From Enterobacter genomosp. O (GTDB lineage Bacteria; Pseudomonadota; Gammaproteobacteria; Enterobacterales; Enterobacteriaceae): DNA of 64,000 bases. A model generated the notes under the pieces. It saw nothing but the letters and a program-made list of their open reading frames with translations, was not told the DNA's origin and made no database searches. The stretch's first letter is position 1. The number at the start of each line of letters is the position of its first letter. The stretch spans positions 496,001 through 560,000 of the forward strand of contig NZ_LECZ01000025.1 of the NCBI RefSeq assembly GCF_001022965.1, given 5' to 3'. This document shows positions 55,912 to 64,000 of the stretch, in pieces. Made by a program: the position numbers and the translations under genes.

Positions 55912-58098
55912 TTAGAACTCGTAGCCAACCGAGACCTTAAAGGTCCGCGGTTCACCCTGAGTGATGTAGGTACCGGAATCGTCCACGCTGGCCCAGTAGT
56001 TCTCATTGGTCACGTTGTCGATGCCCGCGCGCACCGTCATCTGGTTTTCATTGTGGTTCACCGCGAAGCGATAGCGCATGCCCAGATCCAGCGTGGTGTA
56101 GCTGTCGAGCTTTTTGCTGTTCGCGAGGTCGGCATACTGCGTGCCGGAGTGGTTCACGCGCGCGGTCGCGGTCAGGCCGTCGATCGGTTTAATGTCATAT
56201 TCCGCACCCAGCACGGCGTAGAAGTTCGGGACGCCGATCGCGTCATTACCCTGGTTGAGACCGTTGTTGGTTTTGGTCAGCTCTGCCTGTAGCCAGGTGG
56301 CGCTGGCGTTGAGGCGCATCCCCAGCATCGGCTCGCCGAACACATTCAGCTCAACGCCGCGGTTGCGCTGCTCGGCGTCCAGGCCGTAATGCTTCGTCTG
56401 GCTATCGAGAATAGCGGACGGCATTTTGATTTCGAACAGCGCCAAAGAGCCACCCACGCGGCCGAAGTCGGCCTTCACGCCCACTTCGTTCTGCTTAGAG
56501 TGAACGATACCGGTGCTCTGCCCGTAGTTAGTGGCGGTGTCAGGCGCGTTTTTACCCGGCTGCAGCGCTTCGGTATGGTTAGCATAGAGGGAGATTTGCT
56601 CCCACGGCTTGTAGACCACGCCGTAGGTTGGCATCCAGCGGCTGCCGTCAAAGCCGTCCGCGTCGTTTTCCGCACCGGTGATTTTGTTATACCCGCGGAT
56701 GACCACTTTCTGGTGGCGCGCCCCGGCGGTGAACAGCAGCTTATCGTCCAGTACGCCCAGCGTATCGCTCAGCAGCCAGCCCTGAGTGCGGGTGCGTCCG
56801 CTGGTCAGCGGATCGCTGTACTTTCCGCCAGAGCCGTTGAAGTTGCTGCTGTCCGGCATATCAACGCCGGTGTTGTGGTAGATGTTGGTCGTCGGGTTAT
56901 CCTTCGCTGCCGACATTTTCCACGCGATTTTTTCGTTTTTCGTCATCGCCGAATAGCCGACGTTCACCTTATGCGACACGAAGCCGGTAGTAAAATTACC
57001 GCGAATGCCCGCCATCCCGCTGACGGCGTCGCTGATGCGGTTGGTGTCGAGGCGGCTGACCGTCGCCTTACCGCTCTTATCGACCAGCTTCGGTGCACTG
57101 TAGGTGCCTTCCTCGTGCGCGTGCTGCGCCCCCAGGCCGGTATAGACCGTCCAGCTGTCGCTGATATCGTACTCGCTGCGCCACATCCCGAACTCATTCT
57201 CGATATTGCTGTAGGCCCACTTCTGCGAGATGTTGCGATCGTTTTTCGGCGGCTCGGGCACGAAATCCACCGCCGAAATATTGACGCTGGTCGGACTGCC
57301 GTGGAAGGTTTTCTTCTGATAGCCGAGATCCAGCGAGGTGCGCAAGCGGTCGCCTTTGTAATCGAGACCGGTGGAGAGCAGCGTGGTGCGGCGGCGATCG
57401 TTCGGTATGCCGGTTTCCCCTTCGCGGTGCACCAGGTTCACCCGTGCGCCAAACTGGTCGCTGTCGCCATAGCGACGGCCCGCATCCAGCGTGGTGCCAA
57501 TCTGAGAATCCGAGGTGTAGTCGACCCCGACTTTCGCCTGCGGGAGTTCGCCCGCGTGTTTTGGCTCAAGGTTGATCATTCCGCCCACGCCGGAACTCGC
57601 CGCGCCGTTCATCAGGGCGTTTGCCCCTTTGAAGATCTCAATGCGATCGACCATCTGGGCATCCACCACCTGGCGCGGCAGGACGCCGGACAGGCCGCCA
57701 AAGGTCATGTCGTCGCCGTCAAACTTCAGGCCGCGGATGCGGTAGGTTTCCGCGCTGTTGCCGTAGCCCTGAACAAACTGTACGCCCGCGTCGTTGGCGA
57801 CAACGTCAGCGATGGTTTTCGCCTGCTGGTCTTCAACCAGCTTCGAGGTGTAGCTGATGATGTTGAACGGCACGTCCATGGCGTTCTGCTGGCCGAGCAT
57901 CCCCATACGCCCGCCGTTCGCGACCTGTCCGTCAAGAAAGGCCGGCACAGGCTGGTCGCCGCCGGGTTTAAAATCGCCGGCAGGTGCAGACTGCACAACA
58001 ATGGTGTCTTCTTTTTTATCATCCGCCGCGTAAGCGGAATGTGTCACCGCGCCAACGGCGAGCGCCAGCAGCGTTTTGTGTATTTTGGTGTTGTTCAT
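55912..58098 (-). CDS. TonB-dependent siderophore receptor
   Basis: A 728-residue outer-membrane receptor. The signal peptide is at 1-24 (ending AYA), then a TonB-box-like DTIVVQS. The plug domain at about 50-165 includes DVPFNIISYTSKLVEDQQAKT and VDRIEIFKGANALMNGAASS. The 22-strand barrel ends FKVSVGYEF with terminal Phe. It should import a ferric siderophore; which one cannot be told. The ATG at 58098 fits the signal peptide, although in-frame codons extend upstream. A Fur-box-like site lies about 75 bases upstream. Confidence 0.92.
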   Translation of the reverse strand: MNNTKIHKTLLALAVGAVTHSAYAADDKKEDTIVVQSAPAGDFKPGGDQPVPAFLDGQVANGGRMGMLGQQNAMDVPFNIISYTSKLVEDQQAKTIADVVANDAGVQFVQGYGNSAETYRIRGLKFDGDDMTFGGLSGVLPRQVVDAQMVDRIEIFKGANALMNGAASSGVGGMINLEPKHAGELPQAKVGVDYTSDSQIGTTLDAGRRYGDSDQFGARVNLVHREGETGIPNDRRRTTLLSTGLDYKGDRLRTSLDLGYQKKTFHGSPTSVNISAVDFVPEPPKNDRNISQKWAYSNIENEFGMWRSEYDISDSWTVYTGLGAQHAHEEGTYSAPKLVDKSGKATVSRLDTNRISDAVSGMAGIRGNFTTGFVSHKVNVGYSAMTKNEKIAWKMSAAKDNPTTNIYHNTGVDMPDSSNFNGSGGKYSDPLTSGRTRTQGWLLSDTLGVLDDKLLFTAGARHQKVVIRGYNKITGAENDADGFDGSRWMPTYGVVYKPWEQISLYANHTEALQPGKNAPDTATNYGQSTGIVHSKQNEVGVKADFGRVGGSLALFEIKMPSAILDSQTKHYGLDAEQRNRGVELNVFGEPMLGMRLNASATWLQAELTKTNNGLNQGNDAIGVPNFYAVLGAEYDIKPIDGLTATARVNHSGTQYADLANSKKLDSYTTLDLGMRYRFAVNHNENQMTVRAGIDNVTNENYWASVDDSGTYITQGEPRTFKVSVGYEF

Positions 58099-58172
58099 CG
58101 TTAACTCATTTGAAAGTGCGCGCAAAAATGGCCCGTTGTCGGGCCTTAAAATGTATTGGCTGCAATGCAAAT

Positions 58173-58191
58173 GAGAACTATACGCATTATC
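58173..58191. promoter_or_regulatory. Fur-box-like site upstream of the TonB receptor
   Basis: GAGAACTATACGCATTATC agrees with the 19-base Fur consensus at 14 positions. It lies upstream of the receptor gene, where iron control is expected. Confidence 0.6.
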
Positions 58192-58250
58192 TATGCGTTA
58201 GCAAGCGTCAGCGTGTACGAAAGGGAAGCGTGGCGAGAGAAGAGGCAGAA

Positions 58251-58275
58251 CAGCCGCCCCCTCATGGGGCGGCTG
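58251..58275 (-). terminator. Hairpin after yahO
   Basis: Ten-base arms CAGCCGCCCC and GGGGCGGCTG with a 5-base loop lie 9 bases past the yahO stop. There is little T-run, so it may be a weak terminator or a stabilising hairpin. Confidence 0.55.
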
Positions 58276-58283
58276 AAGTGACG

Positions 58284-58559
58284 TTATTTTTTCTTGTAAA
58301 TATTGGCCGTACCGTGAATTTTATTGTTGGTGTTCCCGGAAGTGAGCACCAGGACATCCGCGCCTTTTTTATCGGCTTTCTCAATCAGTTCTTTTTTTGC
58401 ATCATCAACCGATACCTCATTCGAGGTGTTTACCGTACCGATTTTTTTATACTGGGACGCAACTTTCTTGAACTCGCTTTTAGTGAGTAGCTGTGCAGCA
58501 AAAGCATTGGTCGTAAATAGTAACGCCGTTCCCAACAAAATAGCAGTCGTCTTTTTCAT
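58284..58559 (-). CDS. yahO: YahO family periplasmic protein (DUF1471)
   Basis: A 91-residue protein. The signal peptide is at 1-21 (ending AFA), followed by the DUF1471 domain [20 protein letters not shown]. The C-terminal [20 protein letters not shown] stretch and ending NIYKKK are nearly those of E. coli YahO. Members of this family (BhsA, YhcN) relate to stress and surface properties; YahO itself has no firm function. It is monocistronic between two hairpins. Confidence 0.9.
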   Translation of the reverse strand: MKKTTAILLGTALLFTTNAFAAQLLTKSEFKKVASQYKKIGTVNTSNEVSVDDAKKELIEKADKKGADVLVLTSGNTNNKIHGTANIYKKK

Positions 58560-58591
58560 AACCTTTTTCCTTGAGATTAATCAGCAACTAC

Positions 58592-58621
58592 AAAAAACCT
58601 CACCCATGATGGTGAGGTTTT
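58592..58621 (-). terminator. Terminator region between the iron ABC operon and yahO
   Basis: Eleven-base arms AAAACCTCACC (58594-58604) and GGTGAGGTTTT (58611-58621). On the minus strand it is followed by further T residues, about 90 bases past the ATPase stop. A good rho-independent terminator. Confidence 0.85.
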
Positions 58622-58708
58622 ATGAGCATGGTAGAGAATCTGAGGAAATGCCATACTCTCGGGAAAATTCTTTTATAACAACCCGTTGCATGAAATTACT
58701 AACGAATA

Positions 58709-59740
58709 TTAAGAATATTCGAATACCCGCGCGGTGCCAGCAATATCAATACGTACCGCGGTTCCCGGGTTCCAGCCAGGCTGGCTTACGGTCTTCAGAA
58801 TCACGGGTTGCTGCTCACCGGCTAACGCAAGGGTAAGCGTCGACAGCTGGCCGGTGAAGTCCACATCAAGAATCGAGATCGGGCTTTCATGCGAGGCACA
58901 TGCCGTCACGCTCAGCTGCTCGGGCCGCAACATAACCTTGCCCTGCCCTGTCGCATGGGCATTATCCGTAGGCACCTCACCCAGCGCGCAAACGGCGTAG
59001 CCCGCGCTGAACTCTGCAGAGAGGATCAGCGCATCGCCAAGAAACAGCGCCGTCTCTTCGTCAACGGGACGGGTGTAGACGTCATAAGGCGTTCCGACCT
59101 GGGTGAAGCGCCCGGAGCGCATGACCGCGACCTGCGTGGCAAAGGACAACGCTTCGTTCTGATCGTGGGTGACCAGAATCGAGGCCACGCCCGCTTCAGC
59201 CAGCAGATCGGCCGTGGCTTTACGGGTCATGGCGCGCAGGCCTGTGTCCAGCGCCGAGAAAGGTTCATCCAGCAGCATCAGTGAAGGACGCTGGGCCAGC
59301 GCGCGGGCAAGCGCCACGCGCTGCTGCTGTCCGCCGGAAATTTCATGGGGCCAGTGCGTTGCGAGCTGCCTGTCCAGAGAGACCATCTCCATCAGCGCCT
59401 CAACGCGCTGGCGCTTCTCGTGGCGGGTACCGTCCAGCCCCCAGGCAATGTTGTCTGCCACATTGAGGTGCGGGAACAGCGCGCCCTCCTGAGGAACAAA
59501 ACCGATCCGGCGCAGGTGGGCGGGAACAAAGTTGTTTTCATCAAACAGCGTTCTCCCCTGCATGACAATGCGCCCCGTGTCGGGCGTTTCAAAACCGGCA
59601 AGAATTCGCAGCAGCGTGGTTTTACCCGACCCGGATGGCCCGACAATCGCCGTCCTGCTCCCCGGCGCAACGCTCAGGTTTAAGCTGTCGAGCACCTGCA
59701 CGTCAGAAAACGATTTAGAAATGGCGGTTAATTCAAGCAT
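58709..59740 (-). CDS. Ferric iron ABC transporter ATP-binding protein, FbpC-like
   Basis: A 343-residue ATPase. Walker A GPSGSGKTT is near residues 34-42, the Q-loop FVPQEGALFPHL, the signature ISGGQQQRVALARALAQ, Walker B LMLLDEPFSALD, and H-loop VTHDQ. The C-terminal TOBE-like domain is at about 260-340. I place the start at ATG 59740 (MLELTAISKSF), one base after the permease stop; an in-frame TTG upstream overlaps the permease. It powers import of Fe3+ delivered by the binding protein. Confidence 0.92.
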   Translation of the reverse strand: MLELTAISKSFSDVQVLDSLNLSVAPGSRTAIVGPSGSGKTTLLRILAGFETPDTGRIVMQGRTLFDENNFVPAHLRRIGFVPQEGALFPHLNVADNIAWGLDGTRHEKRQRVEALMEMVSLDRQLATHWPHEISGGQQQRVALARALAQRPSLMLLDEPFSALDTGLRAMTRKATADLLAEAGVASILVTHDQNEALSFATQVAVMRSGRFTQVGTPYDVYTRPVDEETALFLGDALILSAEFSAGYAVCALGEVPTDNAHATGQGKVMLRPEQLSVTACASHESPISILDVDFTGQLSTLTLALAGEQQPVILKTVSQPGWNPGTAVRIDIAGTARVFEYS

Positions 59741-59741
59741 G

Positions 59742-61316
59742 TCATAGCCCTGCAATTTTCTTCGACTGCATATAGAGAATGGCGGTCAGCGGGAGTGAAA
59801 TCAGAATCATCAGCATCGCGTATGGCGCGGCTGCCACATAGTCAATTTCACTGGTCAGCGCCCAGAATCCGGTGGAGAGCGTGCGCGTGCCCAGCGGAGA
59901 GAGCAGCAGGGTGGCGGTCAGCTCGTTGCTGACGCCGAGGAAAACCAGCGCGGCTCCCGCCGCCGCACCCGGCGCGGCCAGCCGCATCGTGACGCTCCAG
60001 AGCGCCTTCGCCGGCGTGCTGCCCAGGCTGCGCGCCACGTTTTCCAGCTCGACTGGCGCCTGCGCAATCCCCGCCCGCAGGTTGATGAGCGCACGGGGCA
60101 TAAACATCAGCAGGTAGGCAAGGAACAGGGTAATTTCCGTCTGGTAAATGGGACGGGCGTAATGAATGGTGACGGTGACCAGGGCGAGCGCCGTGACAAT
60201 GCCCGGCAGCGAGCTGGTGATATAGATGCACCCTTCCAGCATCCGGAAGATGCGGTGCGGGTAGCGGATACCAAGCCACGCGATGGGGATCACGCACGCC
60301 GTCGTCAGCAGGGCTCCGCCCACGCCGAGCATCAGCGTCTGGCGCAGCGAGTGCCAGAGATCGGCGCTCATCCAGTTTTGCACGCCGCCGAGCCAAATCC
60401 AGCGGCACAGAACAATCAACGGCACGCCCAGCGCCAGCACGATCAGCACGATGAAAAACAGCTGGCCCAGCGCGGCGGCCACAGGCTTCAGCGGCCAGCG
60501 TTTCTGCTCGCGCGCGGCCCCGGCGCCAATGCGCGCGTAGCGTGCTTTTCCGCGCGTCACGCCTTCCAGCACCAGGATAGCCAGGCAGCACAGGGCCAGC
60601 ACGCCCGCCAGCATGTTCGCTGCCGGGCCGCTGAAGGTTGACTGGAACTGGTCATAAATCGCCGTGGTGAAGGTATCAAAGCGGATCATCACGTACAGGC
60701 CATATTCCGCCAGCAGGTGCAGCGCCACCAGCAGCGCGCCGCCGCAGATAGCCAGCTTGAGCTGCGGCAGCACCACGCGGAAAAAGACCCGCCACGGCGG
60801 GGTGCCGAGCGACGCGGCCACATCCTCAAGCGTCGGGTCAAGGCGGCGCAGCACCGCCGCAACCGGCATGTAGATGAACGGATAGTAGGCAAGAACGGAG
60901 AGGAACACGCCCGCGGAAAGCCCGTGCATTGACGGGACAACGCTCACCCAGGCATAGCTTTGCACAAACGCCGGGATCGCCAGCGGGGCAACCGCCAGCG
61001 CAGACCAGATCCCTCGCCCGGCAAGCTGCGTGCGCTCGGTGAGCCAGGCTATCGCTACGCCCGTCACGATACAGAGCGGCACCGCTAAAGCCGTCAGCCA
61101 CAGCGTGTTGCTGAGCAGCTCGGCCACGCGCGGGCGGAACACCAGCGCCTTAATGGTTTCCCAGCCCGTCTCAATGCCAATGGCAATGATAAAACCCAAA
61201 GGCAGAAGCGCCATCAATGAAAACAACACAGCTAACGCAACCATCGGCAGTGCAGGACGCCTGCGGGCAGGCTCCTGCACTCTGTTTTTTCCGATGTCGA
61301 GACTCAGACCAGACAT
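59742..61316 (-). CDS. Ferric iron ABC transporter permease, FbpB-like
   Basis: A 524-residue fused permease with two homologous BPD-transport halves of about six helices each, typical of FbpB/SfuB. EAA loops lie around [22 protein letters not shown] in the first half and [20 protein letters not shown] in the second. It lies 24 bases after the binding-protein gene and abuts the ATPase gene. Confidence 0.92.
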   Translation of the reverse strand: MSGLSLDIGKNRVQEPARRRPALPMVALAVLFSLMALLPLGFIIAIGIETGWETIKALVFRPRVAELLSNTLWLTALAVPLCIVTGVAIAWLTERTQLAGRGIWSALAVAPLAIPAFVQSYAWVSVVPSMHGLSAGVFLSVLAYYPFIYMPVAAVLRRLDPTLEDVAASLGTPPWRVFFRVVLPQLKLAICGGALLVALHLLAEYGLYVMIRFDTFTTAIYDQFQSTFSGPAANMLAGVLALCCLAILVLEGVTRGKARYARIGAGAAREQKRWPLKPVAAALGQLFFIVLIVLALGVPLIVLCRWIWLGGVQNWMSADLWHSLRQTLMLGVGGALLTTACVIPIAWLGIRYPHRIFRMLEGCIYITSSLPGIVTALALVTVTIHYARPIYQTEITLFLAYLLMFMPRALINLRAGIAQAPVELENVARSLGSTPAKALWSVTMRLAAPGAAAGAALVFLGVSNELTATLLLSPLGTRTLSTGFWALTSEIDYVAAAPYAMLMILISLPLTAILYMQSKKIAGL

Positions 61317-61340
61317 AAGACGTTCACTTTACTCTCAGGA

Positions 61341-62357
61341 TCACAGCAGGCCGGCCTGCGTCATCAGCTCGATAACTTTTTTACTGTTGAGCGATGAAGG
61401 TTCAACTTTCGGCGCATCAAGATCCTTCAGCGGAACCAGTTTCGGGTTTGAAGCCGCGTTCACGCCCACGGCGTATTCAAAGGCATTGTTGGTACGCAGG
61501 CTTTCCTGCCCTTCTTTACCGGTAATGTATTTGATGAAGGCCTGCGCCTGCGCTTTGTGTTTGCTGGACGCCAGCACGCCGCCGCCAGAGAGGCTAACAA
61601 ACGCGCCCGGATCCTGGTGTTTGAAGTAGTAGAGTTGGGTGTTTTTGCTGTTTTCGCCCGTTTTGGACTGATCGACAAAGCGGTAGTAGTGATAAATCAC
61701 GCCGCCATCAATCTGGCCGGCATTGACTGCTTTCATCACGGTGCTGTTGCCTTTATAGGCAACGAAATTGGCTTTCATCGCCTTGAGCCATTCCAGGGTA
61801 GCCTGCTCGCCTTTCAGGGCCAGCATTGCGCTCACGATGGCCTGGAAATCCGCGCCTGACGGTGATGCCGCCCAGCGGCCTTTCCACTCCGGTTTTGCCA
61901 GATCCATCAGTGATTTTGGCAGCTGCTGTTCATTCAGTTTTTCCGGGTTATAGACAAACACCGTGCTGCGGGCAGCGATGCCGATCCAGCGACCGTGCGC
62001 CGGACGATATTCTGCCGGTACCTGCTTCAGGGTGTCTGCATCCAGCGGCGCAAACAGGCTGGCATTATCCACCAGCACCATTGACGGCGAGTTCTCGGTC
62101 AGGAATACGTCCGCCGGGGATGCGCTGCCTTCCTGTACCAGCTGGTTACCCAGCTCGCTGTCATCGCCGTTACGCAAAGTCACTTTGATGCCGGTTTCTT
62201 TGGTAAAACCGTCAACCCACGACTTCACCAGGTTTTCATGCTGCGCGTTGTAGACAACGATACCTTCGCTATTATCGGCAGCAACCGATTGTGTGGAAAG
62301 GAAAAGTGATGAAGACAACAAGGCAAGCGAGAAGCAGGACAGCAGGCGAGAATTCAT
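61341..62357 (-). CDS. Ferric iron-binding periplasmic protein, FbpA-like
   Basis: A 338-residue solute-binding protein. The signal peptide is at 1-26 (ending SVAA), and the mature start is DNSEGIVVYNAQHENLVKSW. The tyrosine cluster VIYHYYRFVDQ corresponds to the tandem Tyr that binds Fe3+ in FbpA, and YYFKHQDPGAFVSLSGGGVLA is a family segment. I choose ATG 62357 because AAGGA is seven bases upstream; an in-frame ATG at 62363 is too close to it. First gene of the operon, preceded by a Fur box. Confidence 0.93.
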   Translation of the reverse strand: MNSRLLSCFSLALLSSSLFLSTQSVAADNSEGIVVYNAQHENLVKSWVDGFTKETGIKVTLRNGDDSELGNQLVQEGSASPADVFLTENSPSMVLVDNASLFAPLDADTLKQVPAEYRPAHGRWIGIAARSTVFVYNPEKLNEQQLPKSLMDLAKPEWKGRWAASPSGADFQAIVSAMLALKGEQATLEWLKAMKANFVAYKGNSTVMKAVNAGQIDGGVIYHYYRFVDQSKTGENSKNTQLYYFKHQDPGAFVSLSGGGVLASSKHKAQAQAFIKYITGKEGQESLRTNNAFEYAVGVNAASNPKLVPLKDLDAPKVEPSSLNSKKVIELMTQAGLL

Positions 62358-62431
62358 GAACATATCCTTAATAGACCAACGGGAGTAACTACTCATAGCT
62401 TTGTGGGACAGGATTAAAGCATACAACAACG

Positions 62432-62450
62432 CTAATGATAATTAGTATCA
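62432..62450. promoter_or_regulatory. Fur box of the FbpABC-like operon
   Basis: GCTAATGATAATTAGTATC agrees with the 19-base Fur consensus at 16 positions. It lies about 75 bases before the binding-protein start, so the operon should be repressed by iron-loaded Fur. Confidence 0.85.
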
Positions 62451-62711
62451 ATCGAGTTTAAACGTAAAAGTGTAAAATTTCTTTATTGCGGAGTTTGAAA
62501 TGATAAAAATCCAGATTTTAATTCGAGATAATATTTAGATTAAGAAAACCTTAAGCCTGCCAACGAAATTCATTAGTCTTCTATTCATTCTGCCGCGAAG
62601 TAAAAATTTTTATTTAAGCGCCCGGCATATATAAAAAATCCCCGATATTTCGGGGCTTTTTTATGCTTATTCAGAGGTGGCCAAATTATTAGTCTACTAT
62701 TTAAAAACGCA
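62451..62711. other. AT-rich intergenic region
   Basis: Between the Fur box and the CPBP gene I see only a terminator (62640-62662) and AT-rich DNA. No coding frame is supported. Confidence 0.5.
62640..62662 (-). terminator. Terminator after the CPBP protease gene
   Basis: Arms CCCCGA and TCGGGG with a 4-base loop, flanked by AAAAAAT on one side and CTTTTTTAT on the other, so it can work in both directions. It lies 50 bases past the CPBP stop. Confidence 0.8.
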
Positions 62712-63542
62712 TCACATCGCCGCGTGGGGGGCATACATCGGATAGGTGAAGAACAATAAATGCACGCAGTTCAGCCCAAAATGGAATAACGTTGCAACCC
62801 AGAGCCTGCCGCTCCACATCCACGCCAGGCCATAAATAATGCCGGAGAGGCTGGCAAATATAATCAGCAGTAAACCGCCGCTGTAATGCAGCAGCCCAAA
62901 GATGACTGAGGCAATCAGCAGCGCGGCAACGGGATGAATAATCCGGGACAAGCGCTGCTGCAGGTAGCCTCTGAACAAGGCTTCCTCGGCCAAAGAGACG
63001 AAGAAAATATTCGCAAGGGCAAATTGAGCGAACCATTCTGGCGCATGCGGCTCAATTCTCAGCCCGCCCAACGTAACGGCCAAAAGTAACAGCGCGGGTA
63101 TCGCAAGAACCAATATTCCCCAGCCAATCTTGCCCGCTTTATAGAGGGGTTTTGCTACGAATAGCGTTGGCATGCACGTAATTAAAAAGAACGGCACCAC
63201 CGCCTTGTCCATATTAAAGTACATACTGAACGGTATGCTTTGCGGACCAACAACGACGGCATCCAGCACTTTAGGGTTATGGAAGCCCGGGAGCACATGC
63301 ATAACCAGGGCAACGGCGATGGCCACGCACAGGCCTTCAACCAGATAAGTATATTTATTATTTTTATTACGTAGCCATTCAACAACAGACCAGCCAATAA
63401 CGATTGATGCAATCACCAGCAGCGCCGGGGCATCCAGAACGCCCTGTTTCCAGCCGAGAAATGCCGTTAACCCCAGCAACAGGTAAGCCAGGCTTTTATT
63501 AAGGGAAAGTGCGGCAAGCGAAGTTGCGAGTAGATACCACAT
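62712..63542 (-). CDS. CPBP family intramembrane metalloprotease
   Basis: A 276-residue membrane protein with about eight hydrophobic segments. The CPBP/CAAX-protease motifs are complete: EEALFR (E186, E187, R191), H219 in GLLHYSG, and HFGLN (H254, N258). These are the proposed metal and catalytic residues of Rce1-like proteases. In bacteria such proteins often guard against self-made peptides or are of unknown role. No bacteriocin gene is visible next to it. A ribosome site AAGGAC precedes the ATG. Confidence 0.9.
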   Translation of the reverse strand: MWYLLATSLAALSLNKSLAYLLLGLTAFLGWKQGVLDAPALLVIASIVIGWSVVEWLRNKNNKYTYLVEGLCVAIAVALVMHVLPGFHNPKVLDAVVVGPQSIPFSMYFNMDKAVVPFFLITCMPTLFVAKPLYKAGKIGWGILVLAIPALLLLAVTLGGLRIEPHAPEWFAQFALANIFFVSLAEEALFRGYLQQRLSRIIHPVAALLIASVIFGLLHYSGGLLLIIFASLSGIIYGLAWMWSGRLWVATLFHFGLNCVHLLFFTYPMYAPHAAM

Positions 63543-63621
63543 ATTTGTCCTTCATGACCGGTATGTACAACAGTGAAAAGGCATGTCGTGCCGGAGGCAT
63601 CCCACGGAGAAGCCATAAATA

Positions 63622-63697
<76 letters not shown>

Positions 63698-63699
63698 GT

Positions 63700-63773
63700 T
63701 GGTCCGCCACCGGAGCCTCGAACCCCGTACTACAACATCCTGGTTGTCGCTCTTCCCGATGAGCTAGTGGCGG
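63700..63773 (-). tRNA. tRNA-like gene with a non-standard anticodon arm
   Basis: 74 bases. Acceptor arms CCGCCAC/GTGGCGG pair perfectly, followed by ACCA. The D-arm is GCTC/GAGC, and the T-arm CGGGG-TTCGAGG-CTCCG has a normal T-loop. The anticodon stem ACAAC/GTTGT encloses only six bases (CAGGAT) and the variable loop is short. Identity cannot be assigned. It follows tRNA-Thr by two bases and is probably co-transcribed. Confidence 0.75.
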
Positions 63774-63974
63774 TATGGTGGCCCTGGCTGGAACTACGCC
63801 AATGACCGGTCGATGACGGAACAAACGTTCTCACCGACAGGCTCCTGGGCCGGGTGCAGAATGATACACATCTGGAATTAACCATGCAAATCCGACGGTT
63901 AAAATCAGGCACAGGGATCGGTAGCGGTTGGTTGGTCAGGGGAAAAAAGGGGTGGATTACGCGCCGAGACTAAA
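63774..63974. other. Spacer within the tRNA cluster
   Basis: About 200 bases between the tRNA-like gene and the terminal tRNA. No feature is recognised. Confidence 0.5.
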
Positions 63975-64000
63975 TGGCACGCCCTGTAGGATTCGAACCT
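63975..64000 (-). tRNA. argU: tRNA 3' end, probably tRNA-Arg(TCT); cut by window edge
   Basis: The visible 3' end reads AGGTTCGAATCCTACAGGGC then GTGCCA: a T-arm with TTCGAAT, a GGGC acceptor strand and CCA. This fits argU, whose E. coli copy ends similarly. The anticodon lies outside the window, so the identity is an inference. Confidence 0.65.

Noticed and set aside
56389..58104. 571-codon plus-strand open frame
   Set aside because: It is antisense to the TonB-dependent receptor, an artefact of high GC third positions; the protein has no recognisable motif and the receptor reading is unmistakable.

Overview
The window looks like chromosomal DNA of the Enterobacter cloacae complex. Three things point there: an nfsB product that, as I recall it, is nearly identical to the E. 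cloacae nitroreductase, the romA-ramA/ramR resistance-regulator locus, and a budABC/budR acetoin-butanediol locus. The genes pheP, ybdG, nfsB, ybdF, ybdJ and ybdK occur together as in the E. coli 13-min region, but with several inserted blocks. This assignment rests on remembered protein sequences, not on a search.

Layout. 0.3-2.8 kb: an SDR plus a benzoylformate-decarboxylase-like ThDP enzyme. 2.8-8.8 kb: a GNAT acetyltransferase and a five-gene peptide/nickel-type ABC importer. 8.9-13.7 kb: a cold-shock-domain protein and the butanediol operon budA-budB-budC with divergent budR. 14.4-22.9 kb: a strongly AT-rich accessory block with a Gabija-like antiphage pair (OLD-type ATPase-TOPRIM nuclease plus UvrD-like helicase), a decayed HigA-like antitoxin, and a row of polymorphic-toxin immunity genes, several preceded by what look like broken toxin tails. 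22.5-27.2 kb: a PAAR-Rhs effector with an HNH/Endo VII-like toxin tip, its adjacent immunity gene and a DUF1795 (EagR-like) chaperone gene. 27.3-31.2 kb: an AaeXAB-like aromatic-acid efflux operon with a divergent AraC regulator.

31.2-44.4 kb: a PanE-like reductase, ybdK, an RND pump and adaptor, a P-type cation ATPase, a 36-residue membrane ORF, ybdJ, ramA-romA with divergent ramR and a clear RamR operator, ybdF and nfsB. 44.4-47.6 kb: a toxin-antitoxin locus with a frameshifted toxin, an MmyB-like regulator and a DHA2-type MFS exporter. 47.7-53.5 kb: ybdG and a LacI-controlled sugar catabolic operon (MFS importer, TIM-barrel isomerase, Gfo/Idh oxidoreductase, LacI) with two identical palindromic operators. 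53.5-55.8 kb: an intact RelE/XRE toxin-antitoxin pair and pheP. 55.9-62.5 kb: an iron block (TonB-dependent receptor, yahO, FbpABC-like ferric importer) with two Fur-box-like sites. 62.7-64.0 kb: a CPBP membrane protease and a tRNA cluster: tRNA-Thr(TGT), an odd tRNA-like gene, and the 3' end of a tRNA resembling argU.

The most interesting parts are the Gabija-like pair lodged behind the Rhs tip, with a 9-bp tandem repeat coding an acidic tract inside the TOPRIM domain; the immunity-gene graveyard with toxin remnants; the two toxin-antitoxin operators with a shared half-site; and the tRNA-like gene with a six-base anticodon loop.
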